Of a DNA stretch of 64,000 bases, positions 10,472 to 19,849 are shown one piece after another. This stretch comes from Pseudomonadota bacterium. GTDB taxonomy: Bacteria > Pseudomonadota > Alphaproteobacteria > UBA8366. Position numbers and translations under genes: made by a program. The stretch lies in NCBI GenBank assembly GCA_036339585.1, contig JAYZAS010000011.1:1-64000 (forward strand), given 5' to 3'. The notes under the pieces were generated by a model. The model saw only the letters and a list, made by a program, of their open reading frames with translations, made no database searches and was not told the origin of the DNA. How positions within the stretch are numbered: position 1 is the stretch's first letter; each line of letters starts with the position of its first letter.

Positions 10472-12142
10472 TCAATTGGCGTTGGCTTTTGTCCAGCTAT
10501 CTCGAAGTGCAATTGTACGATTAAAGACAAGCTTTTCAGGCTTAGAATCGTAATCAACACAGAAATATCCATTGCGCTCAAATTGTATCGCATTACCAAT
10601 AGCTGCATTTGCAAGGCTTGGTTCAATTTTACATCCATTAAGGACCTTTAGTGATCCAGTATCAATTTGATCCTCAACATTACCCTGTTTTCCGGGTTCT
10701 TCATCTGAAAAAAGGGGATTATATAAGCGTACTTCTGCCTCTACTGCATCCAACGCTGAAACCCAATGAATAACACCTTTGACCTTCCGCCCATCTGGCG
10801 CGCGCGCGCCCTTTGTTTTGGGGTCATAGCTACAACGTAATTCCGTCACATTCCCCATTTGATCTTTGACGATCTCCTTGCACTTAAGGTAGTAAGAAAA
10901 CCGAAGTCGCACCTCGCGCCCAGGCGCCAACCTAAAAAACTTTTTTGGCGGGTCCTCCATGAAATCATCTCGCTCAATGTAAATTTCGCGGCTAAAGGTT
11001 AATGATCGATTTCCAGCACTTTCATCTCTTGGATTGTTTGATGCGGTTACTTGTTCCGATTTTCCAGGCGGGTAATTTTCAATAGTAACCTTCAGGGGTT
11101 TCAAAACTGCTAGTCGACGTTCTGCATGTTGATTGAGGTATTCTCGAATTTCAAATTCAAAGGCTGCTAACTCTACAACTCCCTCTCGTTTGGATACCGA
11201 TAGCTTTGAAATAAAGTTTCTAATTGCTTCGGGTGGCACTCCCCGGCGTCGAAGGCCTGATAGTGTGGGCATACGGGGGTCATCCCATCCAGTTACATGG
11301 CCCTTATCAACCAATCGCATTAAATTACGCTTCGAAAGAACTGTGTGTGATATATTGAGGCGCGCAAATTCAAACTGCCTAGGTCGGGACGGTGTACGTA
11401 ATTTTTCAAGTAGCCATTCATATAGTGGACGATGATCTTCAAACTCTAGCGTGCATATAGAATGAGTAACGTGTTCAATAGCATCCGACTGACCGTGCGC
11501 AAAATCGTAGGTGGGATAAATTCTCCATAGAGTACCGGTACGTGGGTGTGGAGTTCGTAAAATACGAAATAAAACTGGATCCCTCATGTTAATGTTACCC
11601 GAAGACATGTCAATTTTTGCACGAAGAACCTTTTCACCATCAGCAAATTCGCCGTTCTTCATTTTCTCAAAAAGTAAAACATTTTCTTCTCGCGTCCGGT
11701 TACGGCTTGGGCTTTCGCGTCCAGGTTCCGTAAGCGAGCCACGATACTCTCTTATTTCCTCTGGACTTAGGTCATCTACATAGGCATAGCCTGCTTTAAT
11801 GAGACTAACAGCCATTTGATAGAGTTGGTCAAAATTATCGGAGGCGTAATAAAGGTGATCCCCCCAATCGTAACCCAGCCATTTAACATCTCTTTTTATA
11901 GCATCGATATATTTTTTATCTTCTTTTAATGGATTGGTGTCATCTAGTCGGAGATGACATCGGCCGTTGAATTGTGATGCAAGGTCAAAATTTAGACAAA
12001 TAGCTTTGGCGTGCCCAAGATGAAGATAACCATTGGGTTCCGGTGGAAATCGCGTAACGACAGTTTCAGTTTTTTCTTCTCTGAGGTCATTCCGGATCTG
12101 TTCCAGTATAAAGTTATTAGGTAATGGATCTTCCTGGTTCAT
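10472..12142 (-). CDS. glnS: Glutaminyl-tRNA synthetase
   Basis: The protein is 556 residues, the usual length for bacterial GlnRS. It charges tRNA-Gln directly with glutamine. The class I signature is at [16 protein letters not shown] (33-48; HLGH = HIGH motif) and the KMSKS-like loop reads VLSKRN (~268). The C-terminal anticodon-binding beta-barrels are present. The N-terminal region [10 protein letters not shown] resembles gammaproteobacterial GlnRS. Many alphaproteobacteria lack this enzyme and make Gln-tRNA by GatCAB amidation, so its presence is a lineage marker or an old transfer. It is upstream of the secretion operon on the same strand, with a 128-bp gap, and is probably separately transcribed. 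Confidence 0.96.
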   Translation of the reverse strand: MNQEDPLPNNFILEQIRNDLREEKTETVVTRFPPEPNGYLHLGHAKAICLNFDLASQFNGRCHLRLDDTNPLKEDKKYIDAIKRDVKWLGYDWGDHLYYASDNFDQLYQMAVSLIKAGYAYVDDLSPEEIREYRGSLTEPGRESPSRNRTREENVLLFEKMKNGEFADGEKVLRAKIDMSSGNINMRDPVLFRILRTPHPRTGTLWRIYPTYDFAHGQSDAIEHVTHSICTLEFEDHRPLYEWLLEKLRTPSRPRQFEFARLNISHTVLSKRNLMRLVDKGHVTGWDDPRMPTLSGLRRRGVPPEAIRNFISKLSVSKREGVVELAAFEFEIREYLNQHAERRLAVLKPLKVTIENYPPGKSEQVTASNNPRDESAGNRSLTFSREIYIERDDFMEDPPKKFFRLAPGREVRLRFSYYLKCKEIVKDQMGNVTELRCSYDPKTKGARAPDGRKVKGVIHWVSALDAVEAEVRLYNPLFSDEEPGKQGNVEDQIDTGSLKVLNGCKIEPSLANAAIGNAIQFERNGYFCVDYDSKPEKLVFNRTIALRDSWTKANAN

Positions 12143-12208
12143 TTTTGTCTCTTCAATAAATTAATCTTGGTCAAAAATAAAATCTAACTTCAATGCTGAT
12201 TCTGCTCA

Positions 12209-12514
12209 TTACTCTCGTAAACTAAATAGTATGCCACCCGAGCCTCTGACACAAATGGCGGCGCCAATAATGTCCTACCAGAAAGGTGTCTGTTTTTTTA
12301 CAATCCACAGCCAGACAAGAGAAGCGGCAATGTAAAACCTTCCGTATGCTGCGAATGCTTCACCCGCAAAGACGATATCGATCCGTGTGAGGGAATAGGC
12401 AAAGAGTATCAATAGACCTATTCCCAGCACTGCCCACTAGACAGACTTATCCAGTTTGAACCATGGGCAGATAGCGGAACAACCACCTATTTCTGCGACT
12501 GACGCTATTTTAAT
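12209..12514 (-). pseudogene. ynfA: Decayed YnfA/UPF0060 small membrane protein
   Basis: Reading 12514 down to 12209 gives 101 codons and a stop that match the UPF0060 (YnfA) family in order: AEIGGC near the N-terminus, LFAYSLTRIDIVFAGEAFAA, YGRFYIAASLVWLWIV, and DIIGAAIC near the C-terminus. Two in-frame TAG stops (12437-12439 and 12275-12277, the latter where the family has W-D-x-I-G) interrupt it, and the N-terminal start helix is missing or degraded, with another stop upstream. YnfA proteins are ~108-residue, four-helix inner-membrane proteins proposed to be SMR-like exporters. The frame is otherwise intact, so the inactivation looks recent. Sequencing error could explain one stop but hardly two plus a lost start. 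Confidence 0.8.
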
Positions 12515-12823
12515 TTAGTGTAGTGCGACATTAGCAAACCATGCCAAGAAAGCCGAAAGAAAAGTTGTTCACAAAAGGATTACCACGTAAATAAGCAAGT
12601 CCTGCCTTGATTTTTAGAAATCTGTAAAAAATTGTATTAGGCTCGGTTGCAAAAATAACGTTTTTCTGCACTGTCAGGAAATATAAATGGTGAAATGACC
12701 AGAAGTTAAATAAAATACCAGCCCAGTCTGAATTGGATGGCATCCATTTGGGCATTGGAATGATATATGTTTGGCTGTAACGTGATGTCATTAGACTGAA
12801 TAACATCGCAGGACGGTGCGGAG
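12515..12823. other. Intergenic region upstream of sthA
   Basis: About 310 bp between the ynfA remnant and sthA. It is AT-rich and I see no tRNA, convincing ORF, clear promoter or strong hairpin. It presumably carries the sthA promoter. Confidence 0.5.
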
Positions 12824-14365
12824 ATGGCGAAAAGAAAAACCGAAAACAAGGCCACGAAGTTCTCCAACACAAAACAAAAAAGTGGTTTGGGGAAGGAAAA
12901 CCAAAGTGTACCTCACTCATTTGATTATGATCTGTTGGTCATTGGTTCTGGTCCCGGCGGGCACCGTGCTGCGATACAAGCCGCGAAACTAGGTAAGAGA
13001 GTGGCACTGGCTGAGAAGAATGCAATGGTGGGGGGTGTATGCGTTCACACAGGAACAATACCTTCAAAAACCTTGAGAGAGGCTGCATTACACCTCACTG
13101 GTTATCAAGAGCGTTCAATCTATGGGGCCTCTTACACGGTTAAAGAAGACATTACTATGTCCGATTTACTGCGGCGGGCGCACTATGTCATTAATCATGA
13201 GCAAGATGTCCTTTGTCATCAGCTAAGGCGAAACAATATTGATATTATTGCTGGTGAGGCTCAGTTCCTGGATCCGCATACCCTCAATATAAGTGGTGCT
13301 AGTTCTAGTGCCAGCAGAACAATTACTGCAGACAACATACTTATTGCTACTGGTACAAAAACAGCGCGTGATAGAAAAATCGTATTTGATGGGGAATATA
13401 TTTTTACATCCGATGATCTTCTAGACATACAGCATTTGCCAACCTCGATAACAGTGATTGGTGCGGGTGTAATTGGGCTGGAATATGCAACTATTTTTGC
13501 TGCGATTGGTGCTCGAGTGACACTTGTGGACTCGCGTCCGCGATTACTCGACTTCATAGATGCGGAAGTAATCGATACGCTCGTTTACCAAATGCGGCAG
13601 GATAGAGTTACTATCAGGCTTGGTGAGACAGTGTCCGCTGTCGAAACTTTTAAAGATGGGGACAAAACCAAAGTGAAAATTGCTCTGGACAGTGGGAAGG
13701 AATTTGCAACTGAGAAGGCGCTAGTCTCTGTAGGGCGCATGGGGGCGACAGAGTCATTGAATTTGGGTAAAGCGGGCATAGCTCCCGATGACCGTGGCAG
13801 ACTTAAGGTCAATGATGAATATCGGACTGAAATGCCGCACATTTTTGCGGTAGGGGACGTCATTGGTTTCCCGAGCTTAGCATCTACTTCGAGAGAACAA
13901 GGACGGATAGCTGCTTGTCACGCTTTTGGTTATGAAACCGAATCCCTTTCATCTTTGTTTCCTTATGGCATTTATACGATTCCAGAAATTTCAGTTTGCG
14001 GAAAAACGGAGGAAGAGCTGACAGAGGCTGGCATGCCATATGAAATTGGGAAGGCTAGTTATAAAGAAATTTCACGGGGCCATATCATTGGTGACGAGCT
14101 TGGGTTTCTAAAGTTATTATTTCATTTGCAGACGCGTGAGCTGCTTGGTGTACATATTATTGGTGAAGGAGCCAGTGAATTAGTTCACATTGGTCAATCA
14201 GTGATGGGTGCTGGCGGTAAAATTGATCATTTTATTGACACAGTGTTCAATTATCCAACCTTAGCGGAATGTTATAAGACGGCAGCTTTTAATGGCATAA
14301 ATCGTCTCGCGCAATTGCCACAAAGCGCAGATGTAGATAAGGATTCTTTGCCGGTCAGTATGTAG
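12824..14365 (+). CDS. sthA: Soluble pyridine nucleotide transhydrogenase
   Basis: The 513-residue flavoprotein belongs to the pyridine nucleotide-disulfide oxidoreductase superfamily and moves hydride between NADPH and NAD+. The FAD-binding glycine motif is at VIGSGPGG (39-46). The active-site segment reads GGVCVHTGTIPSKTLR (70-85): the first Cys (73) is present but the second redox Cys is Thr (78), the pattern that separates SthA from dithiol enzymes such as lipoamide dehydrogenase. A second Rossmann motif (VIGAGVIGLEYA) and the C-terminal dimer domain are complete. The first ~30 residues are a charged extension not usual in the family; start at 12824 has a GGAG-like site immediately upstream. 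It stands alone between glnS/ynfA and an unknown gene. Confidence 0.88.
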   Translation: MAKRKTENKATKFSNTKQKSGLGKENQSVPHSFDYDLLVIGSGPGGHRAAIQAAKLGKRVALAEKNAMVGGVCVHTGTIPSKTLREAALHLTGYQERSIYGASYTVKEDITMSDLLRRAHYVINHEQDVLCHQLRRNNIDIIAGEAQFLDPHTLNISGASSSASRTITADNILIATGTKTARDRKIVFDGEYIFTSDDLLDIQHLPTSITVIGAGVIGLEYATIFAAIGARVTLVDSRPRLLDFIDAEVIDTLVYQMRQDRVTIRLGETVSAVETFKDGDKTKVKIALDSGKEFATEKALVSVGRMGATESLNLGKAGIAPDDRGRLKVNDEYRTEMPHIFAVGDVIGFPSLASTSREQGRIAACHAFGYETESLSSLFPYGIYTIPEISVCGKTEEELTEAGMPYEIGKASYKEISRGHIIGDELGFLKLLFHLQTRELLGVHIIGEGASELVHIGQSVMGAGGKIDHFIDTVFNYPTLAECYKTAAFNGINRLAQLPQSADVDKDSLPVSM

Positions 14366-14498
14366 AAATGGCGAAGAGAGAATGAAGCATACCAGTTGCA
14401 CTATGGGGAAAAAATGCTTCCATTCGTTTCGGATTGATGGCAGCGATTGCCATTGGAAAGGTCTGCAAGCCTCTTAGTAAAGAATTATCTGGGATATT

Positions 14499-16100
14499 AT
14501 GTCTGTCGTAAAAAAATCTTCTGCTGAAATATTTTCGTATAATGCACTTCAACAAATTCCTCAATTATTGACATTGCAAGATCGTAATCCACACAGCCCG
14601 ACATACGGATGCTTCGATCGTAATTTTTGGCAGTACCGACTGGTAGATTTTCCTACCGGGATGGCTCAAGAGTTTGTCTATCCATTGGCATTAGCTTACT
14701 CAACAAAACTCCCCGATAACCCTTATTTTGGCGACGAGGTACTCTGTGAATGGATCAAAGCCGGGATTTATTTTGCAGAAAAAAGCTCACATTCGGATGG
14801 CTCTTGTGATGATTTTTATCCTTACGAGAGGGCGGCTGGTGCAGCAGCCTTTTCACTTTTTGGATGTTTAGAGGCGTATCATTTACTTCAACTTAAAGAT
14901 GGCCAATTGGAAAACTTTTTCGCTCGTCGAGGCCGTTGGTTGGCTGAGCACCCTGAAAGTGGCAAGTTAAGTAATCACGAGGCTCTTATAGTGTACTGTC
15001 TTTATTTGCTCTCTCAGAGGTTCGAAGGTTTAGGTCTTGCTCACGATTATCGAGAGCGTCTAGATCGTCTTCTTTCATGGCAGCACAAAGAGGGATGGTT
15101 TGTTGAATATAATGGCTGTGACCTTGGATACCAAACGCTTACAATTGCAATGCTTGCTCAGCTTTACGATGAGAGCAGAGAAGGGGGACTTCGAGAGCCC
15201 TTAGAGCGTGCGATAACTATGACAGCTCAATTTATGCATCCAGACGGCAGCTTTGGTGGTGAATATGGAAGCCGAAACACATATAATTACTTTCCGCATG
15301 GGTTTGAAATTGCAGGCAAATGGTTGCCAGAGGCACTCGAGCTAAATGATCGTTTTGCAATAGCCCTTCAATCGGGTCGAGCACCATGTTACTCCGATGA
15401 CCATATGATTGCTCATCATATGTGGAGTTATTTGTTAGCCGCTCGCTATCACATTTCAACCCGCAATCAGACGGGTTTTAGTCAAAAGAGGAGGTCCTAT
15501 TATAAGGGGGCCGGCCTACTCGTAGATAGACGTGACGAGATGGATTTATACGTAGCGCTTAATAAAGGCGGCAGCTTCAAATTATTTCGGGATGGTGAGT
15601 TTATTGCCTCGGACACACAGGTTTCTTTGAAAATGCGCGACGGTTCCACAGCAGTTTGTCATCATATCGATGAATACGCCATCGATGTCGGAGTTGATTA
15701 CGTCGAGATCTCTGGTAATGCCGGTTGGGCAAAACAGAAGCTAATGCTCCCATTGGATAACATAATACTGCGCACTTTTATGCTTACAGTTGGACGTTTT
15801 TTCCCTGGTGTTGTTCGACGACTGTTGCAGCAACTTCTAATAACATACAAGAGTGTTGCACCATTCCAGTTCTCTCGGCGTTTTGATTGGGAGGGTGGTG
15901 AATTGATTGTTACTGACTGCATAAGTGCTGCAAAATGGGATGATGTTATTTCTGCTGGATTGGGAGGGCATCAAACATCGATTTCCGTTGTGCAGAGCCG
16001 GCCATATCATCCCAGCCAACACCAACCTTGGCTTGATATTACTAAAAGAACTCGAAATTTAAAATCGGGCCAGGCCCTTAGGATTACCCGTAAATATTAG
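14499..16100 (+). CDS. Uncharacterised protein, possible alpha/alpha-toroid carbohydrate-active fold
   Basis: The 533-residue protein has no signal peptide that I can see. Residues ~30-320 are helix-rich with regularly spaced aromatic and acidic motifs (FYPYERAAGAAAF, NYFPHGFEIAGKW, DDHMIAHHMWSYL), as in alpha/alpha-toroid proteins such as heparinase II/III-like lyases and unsaturated glucuronyl hydrolases. The last ~180 residues are beta-rich (LYVALNKGGSFKLF, DWEGGELIVTD), consistent with the beta-sandwich that follows a toroid in polysaccharide lyases. I do not recognise a named family and see no catalytic set I can assign. The neighbours (sthA, an EmrA-like adaptor on the other strand) do not define a pathway. 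A glycan-related role is inference. Confidence 0.7.
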   Translation: MSVVKKSSAEIFSYNALQQIPQLLTLQDRNPHSPTYGCFDRNFWQYRLVDFPTGMAQEFVYPLALAYSTKLPDNPYFGDEVLCEWIKAGIYFAEKSSHSDGSCDDFYPYERAAGAAAFSLFGCLEAYHLLQLKDGQLENFFARRGRWLAEHPESGKLSNHEALIVYCLYLLSQRFEGLGLAHDYRERLDRLLSWQHKEGWFVEYNGCDLGYQTLTIAMLAQLYDESREGGLREPLERAITMTAQFMHPDGSFGGEYGSRNTYNYFPHGFEIAGKWLPEALELNDRFAIALQSGRAPCYSDDHMIAHHMWSYLLAARYHISTRNQTGFSQKRRSYYKGAGLLVDRRDEMDLYVALNKGGSFKLFRDGEFIASDTQVSLKMRDGSTAVCHHIDEYAIDVGVDYVEISGNAGWAKQKLMLPLDNIILRTFMLTVGRFFPGVVRRLLQQLLITYKSVAPFQFSRRFDWEGGELIVTDCISAAKWDDVISAGLGGHQTSISVVQSRPYHPSQHQPWLDITKRTRNLKSGQALRITRKY

Positions 16101-16127
16101 GCCAAAACGATTTGTATAATTGAAATA

Positions 16128-17225
16128 TTACTTGCCAAGCCAGTTAAGTATGCTTCTTGCAAAACTTGGTATTGGGCGCTGATGTTTAGTGTCTATCTCA
16201 ACGATGACACTCATCCCAGCGCGCAGTTTCGGCTCACCACTCTGATCTGCTATTGCTAAGCGTACAGGGATACGTTGAACGACTTTTACCCAGTTACCTG
16301 TAGCATTCTGTGGCGGTAGTATTGAAAATTCTGCTCCCGTTGCGGGGCTTATGCTGGATACCTCTGCTTGCCACGTTTTATCGGGATAAGCGTCAACGGT
16401 AATCTTAGCAGTCTGTCTAACTCGCACATGTGTTAACTCGGTTTCTTTGAGATTTGCCTCTATCCAAACTTTGTCTGCTCCGACAATACTGAATACTGGC
16501 TTTCCTGCAACAACATACTCACCAGTTTGCAAATCATGCTTTGTTACGTACCCTGAGACTGGGGCTGCAATCTCTGTGTCTTCTAAATTGAGTGTAACGC
16601 GTTCTAAACGTGCCTTCGCTTCAAGGACGCGGGGATGAGACTCTACATCCAACTCGGGGTCCCCGCCAAGTTTTGCAAGCATATGTCCGAGTTCTTGGCG
16701 AATGCCGTCTGCCCGACCACGAGCTCGTTCCATGTTCGAGCCTGCGGCGTCGAAGCGGTTCTGTGTCACAACTCCGCGTTTAAGAAGTAATACGCGCCGG
16801 TCGAATTCTTTTTTAAAAAATGCCGCAGATTTCTCGCCTTCTTTGAGTTCCTCAGTTTTATCGGCATAAAGCTTCTGCATTGTGGTGATGTCATTTCGGA
16901 TTATCGCAAGTTCGGCTTTAATACCTTGCCGTTCAATAAGTAACGCTGATTTATCAAGGCTAAAAAGTAATTGGCCCATGGCGACATACTGATTTTCATT
17001 CACATGTATCTTTGAAACTCGTCCCGAAATGTCGGTGCTGATGGCTATCTTGTCAGCCTTTACGTAGGCATTTTCTGTGGATATTAAACGACCACCCGTC
17101 GCATAGTAAAAGGCACCGACCAAGAGTAATACCGCCGGTCCAAAGCATAGTAATGCTGCGCGCAAAAGCAAACGACTGCTGAAGCGGCTGGTAAAAAGGG
17201 GGATACGTTTAAGTAGTTCTGGCAT
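16128..17225 (-). CDS. EmrA/HlyD-type membrane fusion protein of a drug efflux system
   Basis: The 365-residue protein has one membrane helix (about residues 22-42), then the EmrA-type STENAYVKAD motif, lipoyl half GRVSKIHVNENQYVAMGQLL, a coiled-coil hairpin (about 95-200), second lipoyl half APVSGYVTKHDLQTGEYV, and a beta-barrel with PDKTWQAEVSSISPATGAEF, typical of EmrA. Such adaptors link a DHA2-type (EmrB) transporter to an outer-membrane channel. It has no transporter beside it: the genes either side are unrelated and on the other strand. The only DHA2 transporters in the window are the four at 56.4-62.8 kb, so a partnership at a distance is possible but unproven. Confidence 0.88.
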   Translation of the reverse strand: MPELLKRIPLFTSRFSSRLLLRAALLCFGPAVLLLVGAFYYATGGRLISTENAYVKADKIAISTDISGRVSKIHVNENQYVAMGQLLFSLDKSALLIERQGIKAELAIIRNDITTMQKLYADKTEELKEGEKSAAFFKKEFDRRVLLLKRGVVTQNRFDAAGSNMERARGRADGIRQELGHMLAKLGGDPELDVESHPRVLEAKARLERVTLNLEDTEIAAPVSGYVTKHDLQTGEYVVAGKPVFSIVGADKVWIEANLKETELTHVRVRQTAKITVDAYPDKTWQAEVSSISPATGAEFSILPPQNATGNWVKVVQRIPVRLAIADQSGEPKLRAGMSVIVEIDTKHQRPIPSFARSILNWLGK

Positions 17226-17473
17226 TAAAAATCCTCATAGTTTCTAGCTATCGCACAAGCACTTTTTTATTTTCTTAAACGGGGTAACACAAGTATTTCA
17301 AAGGTCGCCGCATTTGATGTATTGCCGATACTGTAATTTAATGAGATCGGATCAAACTACCCACGGCAGTTATCCCATATTAGTTCGCATTCAGAAAATT
17401 GTGTGACCGTTTTAACTGCTTCTGCCATAATCTGCTATAACTTTGTCACAAATTGTATGCACTGGGTTAAACT

Positions 17474-17899
17474 ATGAATGGTAAGAAATATGCTGGGGAT
17501 ATTACTTTGGCCGACGCTTGGAGCGATTTAGGTGGTGATGCAAGAGCTGTTTTAATTGACGTACGGTCTGACGCAGAGTGGGAGTATGTAGGCATTCCCT
17601 GTTTAAAAAAGCTTAATAAAGAACCCATTTTTGTGGCTTGGGCAAACTACCCTAGTAATATGCGAAATAACAACTTTGTTGATGATGTAAAAATTGCCGT
17701 TCCAGAAACCGACCAAAAGATATTGTGTCTGTGCCGTTCGGGACAACGTTCAATCGCGGCAGCCATAGCTTTGACAGTCGCAGGATACACCAATGTTTTT
17801 AATATTCTCGAGGGCTTTGAGGGAGATAAAAATGAAAGTGGCCAGCGAGGGTTTCTAGGAGGTTGGAGGATGCGCGGCTTGCCGTGGCGCCACAGATGA
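17474..17899 (+). CDS. Rhodanese-like sulfurtransferase domain protein
   Basis: This 141-residue single-domain protein has the rhodanese start motif LIDVRSDAEWEYVG (about 36-49) and the active-site loop CRSGQRS (about 87-93) with the sulfur-carrying Cys. A C-terminal GGWRMRGLPWR is common in alphaproteobacterial stand-alone rhodaneses. It should carry persulfide sulfur or detoxify sulfide or cyanide; the acceptor cannot be told. It is monocistronic, with about 250 bp upstream and 440 bp downstream without genes. No signal peptide is present, so it is cytoplasmic. Confidence 0.88.
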   Translation: MNGKKYAGDITLADAWSDLGGDARAVLIDVRSDAEWEYVGIPCLKKLNKEPIFVAWANYPSNMRNNNFVDDVKIAVPETDQKILCLCRSGQRSIAAAIALTVAGYTNVFNILEGFEGDKNESGQRGFLGGWRMRGLPWRHR

Positions 17900-18337
17900 A
17901 ATCTGATTTTTTTAAACAACGTTATGCACTTTTTAAAAAGTAAAATCACTGGAAGCAAAATTTAACATTGAGAATACCGATTGGTTTTCGAAGCCTGTTT
18001 ACAGTACCAAATCGATTCTACATTGTGGGGTTGGCAGAAAGGTTTAAAAAAGCCAAATCAAGGTCATAAAATGACAGAAAAACAATAGTTTAAACCATAT
18101 AGCGATAAGTTGCTTGTGTTACCCGTGTCGAGCCGATAACGTTAAGTAACGGTGGTAATCTTGGACAACGGGTAGCTATTCGTTGTTTAGTTTGTGTAAA
18201 GACAGTGCGTTTGTGCACACCTGAATTAAAGTGTTGATAAAAAAAGTATCAGACAGCATTGATGTTGTTACGGGTGGGGCAAAAAGATTTTTAAAAGGTC
18301 TGGTCTGGCGTTAGTGGTATAAAACGGGAATGCATCT
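17900..18337. other. Intergenic region between rhodanese and M23 peptidase genes
   Basis: About 440 bp without a supported gene. A perfect 14-bp palindrome, ACTTTTTAAAAAGT, lies at 17928-17941 shortly after the rhodanese stop; it is too AT-rich and unlooped to call a terminator. I found no tRNA or recognisable riboswitch. The M23 promoter should be here. Confidence 0.5.
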
Positions 18338-19849
18338 GTGAAGCTACGTTTTCTTGCAACAATTTTTAGAGAACGCGAACTTATATTGCGTTCTCATGGC
18401 CGCGTTTACTTTCTACGACTGACATCTGGGCTTCAATTCTGCATAATCTCGCTCCTCTGCGGAGTGGTCTTATGGGGGGTAGGCATGACCATAGCTTCAA
18501 TCGTGCAGAGTGGCGTCATAGGTATTAAGAATGATGAAATACGCGAAGCTCGTGTGGGATATGAGTATATGTTTCGCGAGGCTGAGACATCGCTGGCGCA
18601 ATTGGAAGAAATAACAAGAGCTATAAGCAAAAATCAGATGTTACTTGCTGACAACTTGAAAAATGCTGAAAATACCAAGAAGCAAAAATTTATAAGAGCA
18701 AAGATCGGTGAACTAGAGGAAAAAGGCCGAGAAATAGAAATAACCAGGGCAAAGTTAAAAAAATCCCTTGATAATATAGCGTTTGAGTTCGGCATGGCTG
18801 AGGGGCAACGTTCCCAGATTATTGCTACTCGTGCGGCATTGCGAGGGCGAGTTGCTGACTTAAAAACTCAACTTGAAAAAAGTCAGCGTCTTAAAATGTC
18901 CCTTGACAAAGAAGTAGCATCACTCTCGACTGATCTTTCTAGGTCTCGTCTTAAGCATAAGCAGGAGCAGGATCGACGCGAAACTCTGGTTGGTGATGTA
19001 GCAAGATTAGAGGAAAATCTTGCAACGGCTCAACAGTATAAACGGGCCGCAGAAAAAGATCTAAAGTTGGTATTAGGTCAACTTGCAAAGGCAGCGGGTG
19101 ATCCAACGAATACTGGCGTTAAAGAAAAACCTCTCCGCGATCAGACAGTTGCTCTACTAAATAGACTTTCGGTCCTGCATTCGGCTCACGAAAACGTTTT
19201 AGAGCAGTTATATGGTCGTGCTGCTGGTAATATCGAAGAGGCGGAAAAGTTAATTGAGATGACGGGGATCAAGGTTGACCATATTATAAAATACGTCAAG
19301 AATTCCACAAGTAATCAAGGTGGCCCATTGGTACCTGCTCCAGGCCCTGGGCAGCTGGCGGAGGGCTTGAGTGGTACGGTGATGAATGTTGATAGTAAGT
19401 TAGGCCGCTGGGTCGCATTACGGAAGGTTCTTGCCGTTATCCCACTAATGTCACCTTTGGATTTTTATCATCTCGCTAGTCCATTCGGCCTTAGGCTCGA
19501 TCCAATAACGAAAAAACGTGCTATGCATTACGGGGTAGATTTAGCCGGTTGGAGGGGTGCTCCAGTCTACGGTACGGCGCCTGGTAAAGTTGTGTTTGCT
19601 GGGCGCAAAGGCCGGTATGGTAAAATGATAGAGATTGATCATGGTTTTGGTGTGAGAACACGTTACGCGCATTTATTGAAGATTTCGGTTAGGGCGGGCC
19701 AACAAACCATACACAGGCAGAAAATTGGAACAGTAGGAAGCACGGGTCGAAGTACAGGTCCGCATGTTCATTACGAGATACGGTTTGAGGGTAAACCTCT
19801 AAACCCTCGTAAATTTATTATGGCAGGTAGGTATGTTTTTAAAGGGTAG
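18338..19849 (+). CDS. M23 family peptidoglycan endopeptidase, membrane-anchored
   Basis: The 503-residue protein has a GTG start. A short basic N-terminus leads to one transmembrane helix (about 29-58), then a long coiled coil (about 65-260, dense in Lys/Glu/Leu), then a C-terminal LytM/M23 domain. The domain keeps all zinc-site motifs: HYGVDLAG (~396-403; His and Asp ligands), RYAHL and HVHYEI (~475-480). This layout fits enzymes that cut peptide cross-links in the periplasm. The next gene, a bactofilin, overlaps its 3' end by 17 bp. Linked M23/bactofilin genes are known from other bacteria (Csd1/CcmA in Helicobacter, LmdC/bactofilin in Hyphomonas and relatives), where the bactofilin positions the hydrolase for cell shape. 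A role in shape or stalk-like growth is therefore likely. Confidence 0.92.
   Translation: MKLRFLATIFRERELILRSHGRVYFLRLTSGLQFCIISLLCGVVLWGVGMTIASIVQSGVIGIKNDEIREARVGYEYMFREAETSLAQLEEITRAISKNQMLLADNLKNAENTKKQKFIRAKIGELEEKGREIEITRAKLKKSLDNIAFEFGMAEGQRSQIIATRAALRGRVADLKTQLEKSQRLKMSLDKEVASLSTDLSRSRLKHKQEQDRRETLVGDVARLEENLATAQQYKRAAEKDLKLVLGQLAKAAGDPTNTGVKEKPLRDQTVALLNRLSVLHSAHENVLEQLYGRAAGNIEEAEKLIEMTGIKVDHIIKYVKNSTSNQGGPLVPAPGPGQLAEGLSGTVMNVDSKLGRWVALRKVLAVIPLMSPLDFYHLASPFGLRLDPITKKRAMHYGVDLAGWRGAPVYGTAPGKVVFAGRKGRYGKMIEIDHGFGVRTRYAHLLKISVRAGQQTIHRQKIGTVGSTGRSTGPHVHYEIRFEGKPLNPRKFIMAGRYVFKG

Noticed and set aside
14382-14477. 31-codon ORF with several Cys and His between sthA and the toroid-like gene
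   Set aside because: Too short, no family match, weak ribosome-binding site; open length is expected by chance.
17928-17941. Perfect 14-bp palindrome ACTTTTTAAAAAGT as terminator or operator
   Set aside because: Pure A/T core without loop; common by chance in AT-rich spacer.
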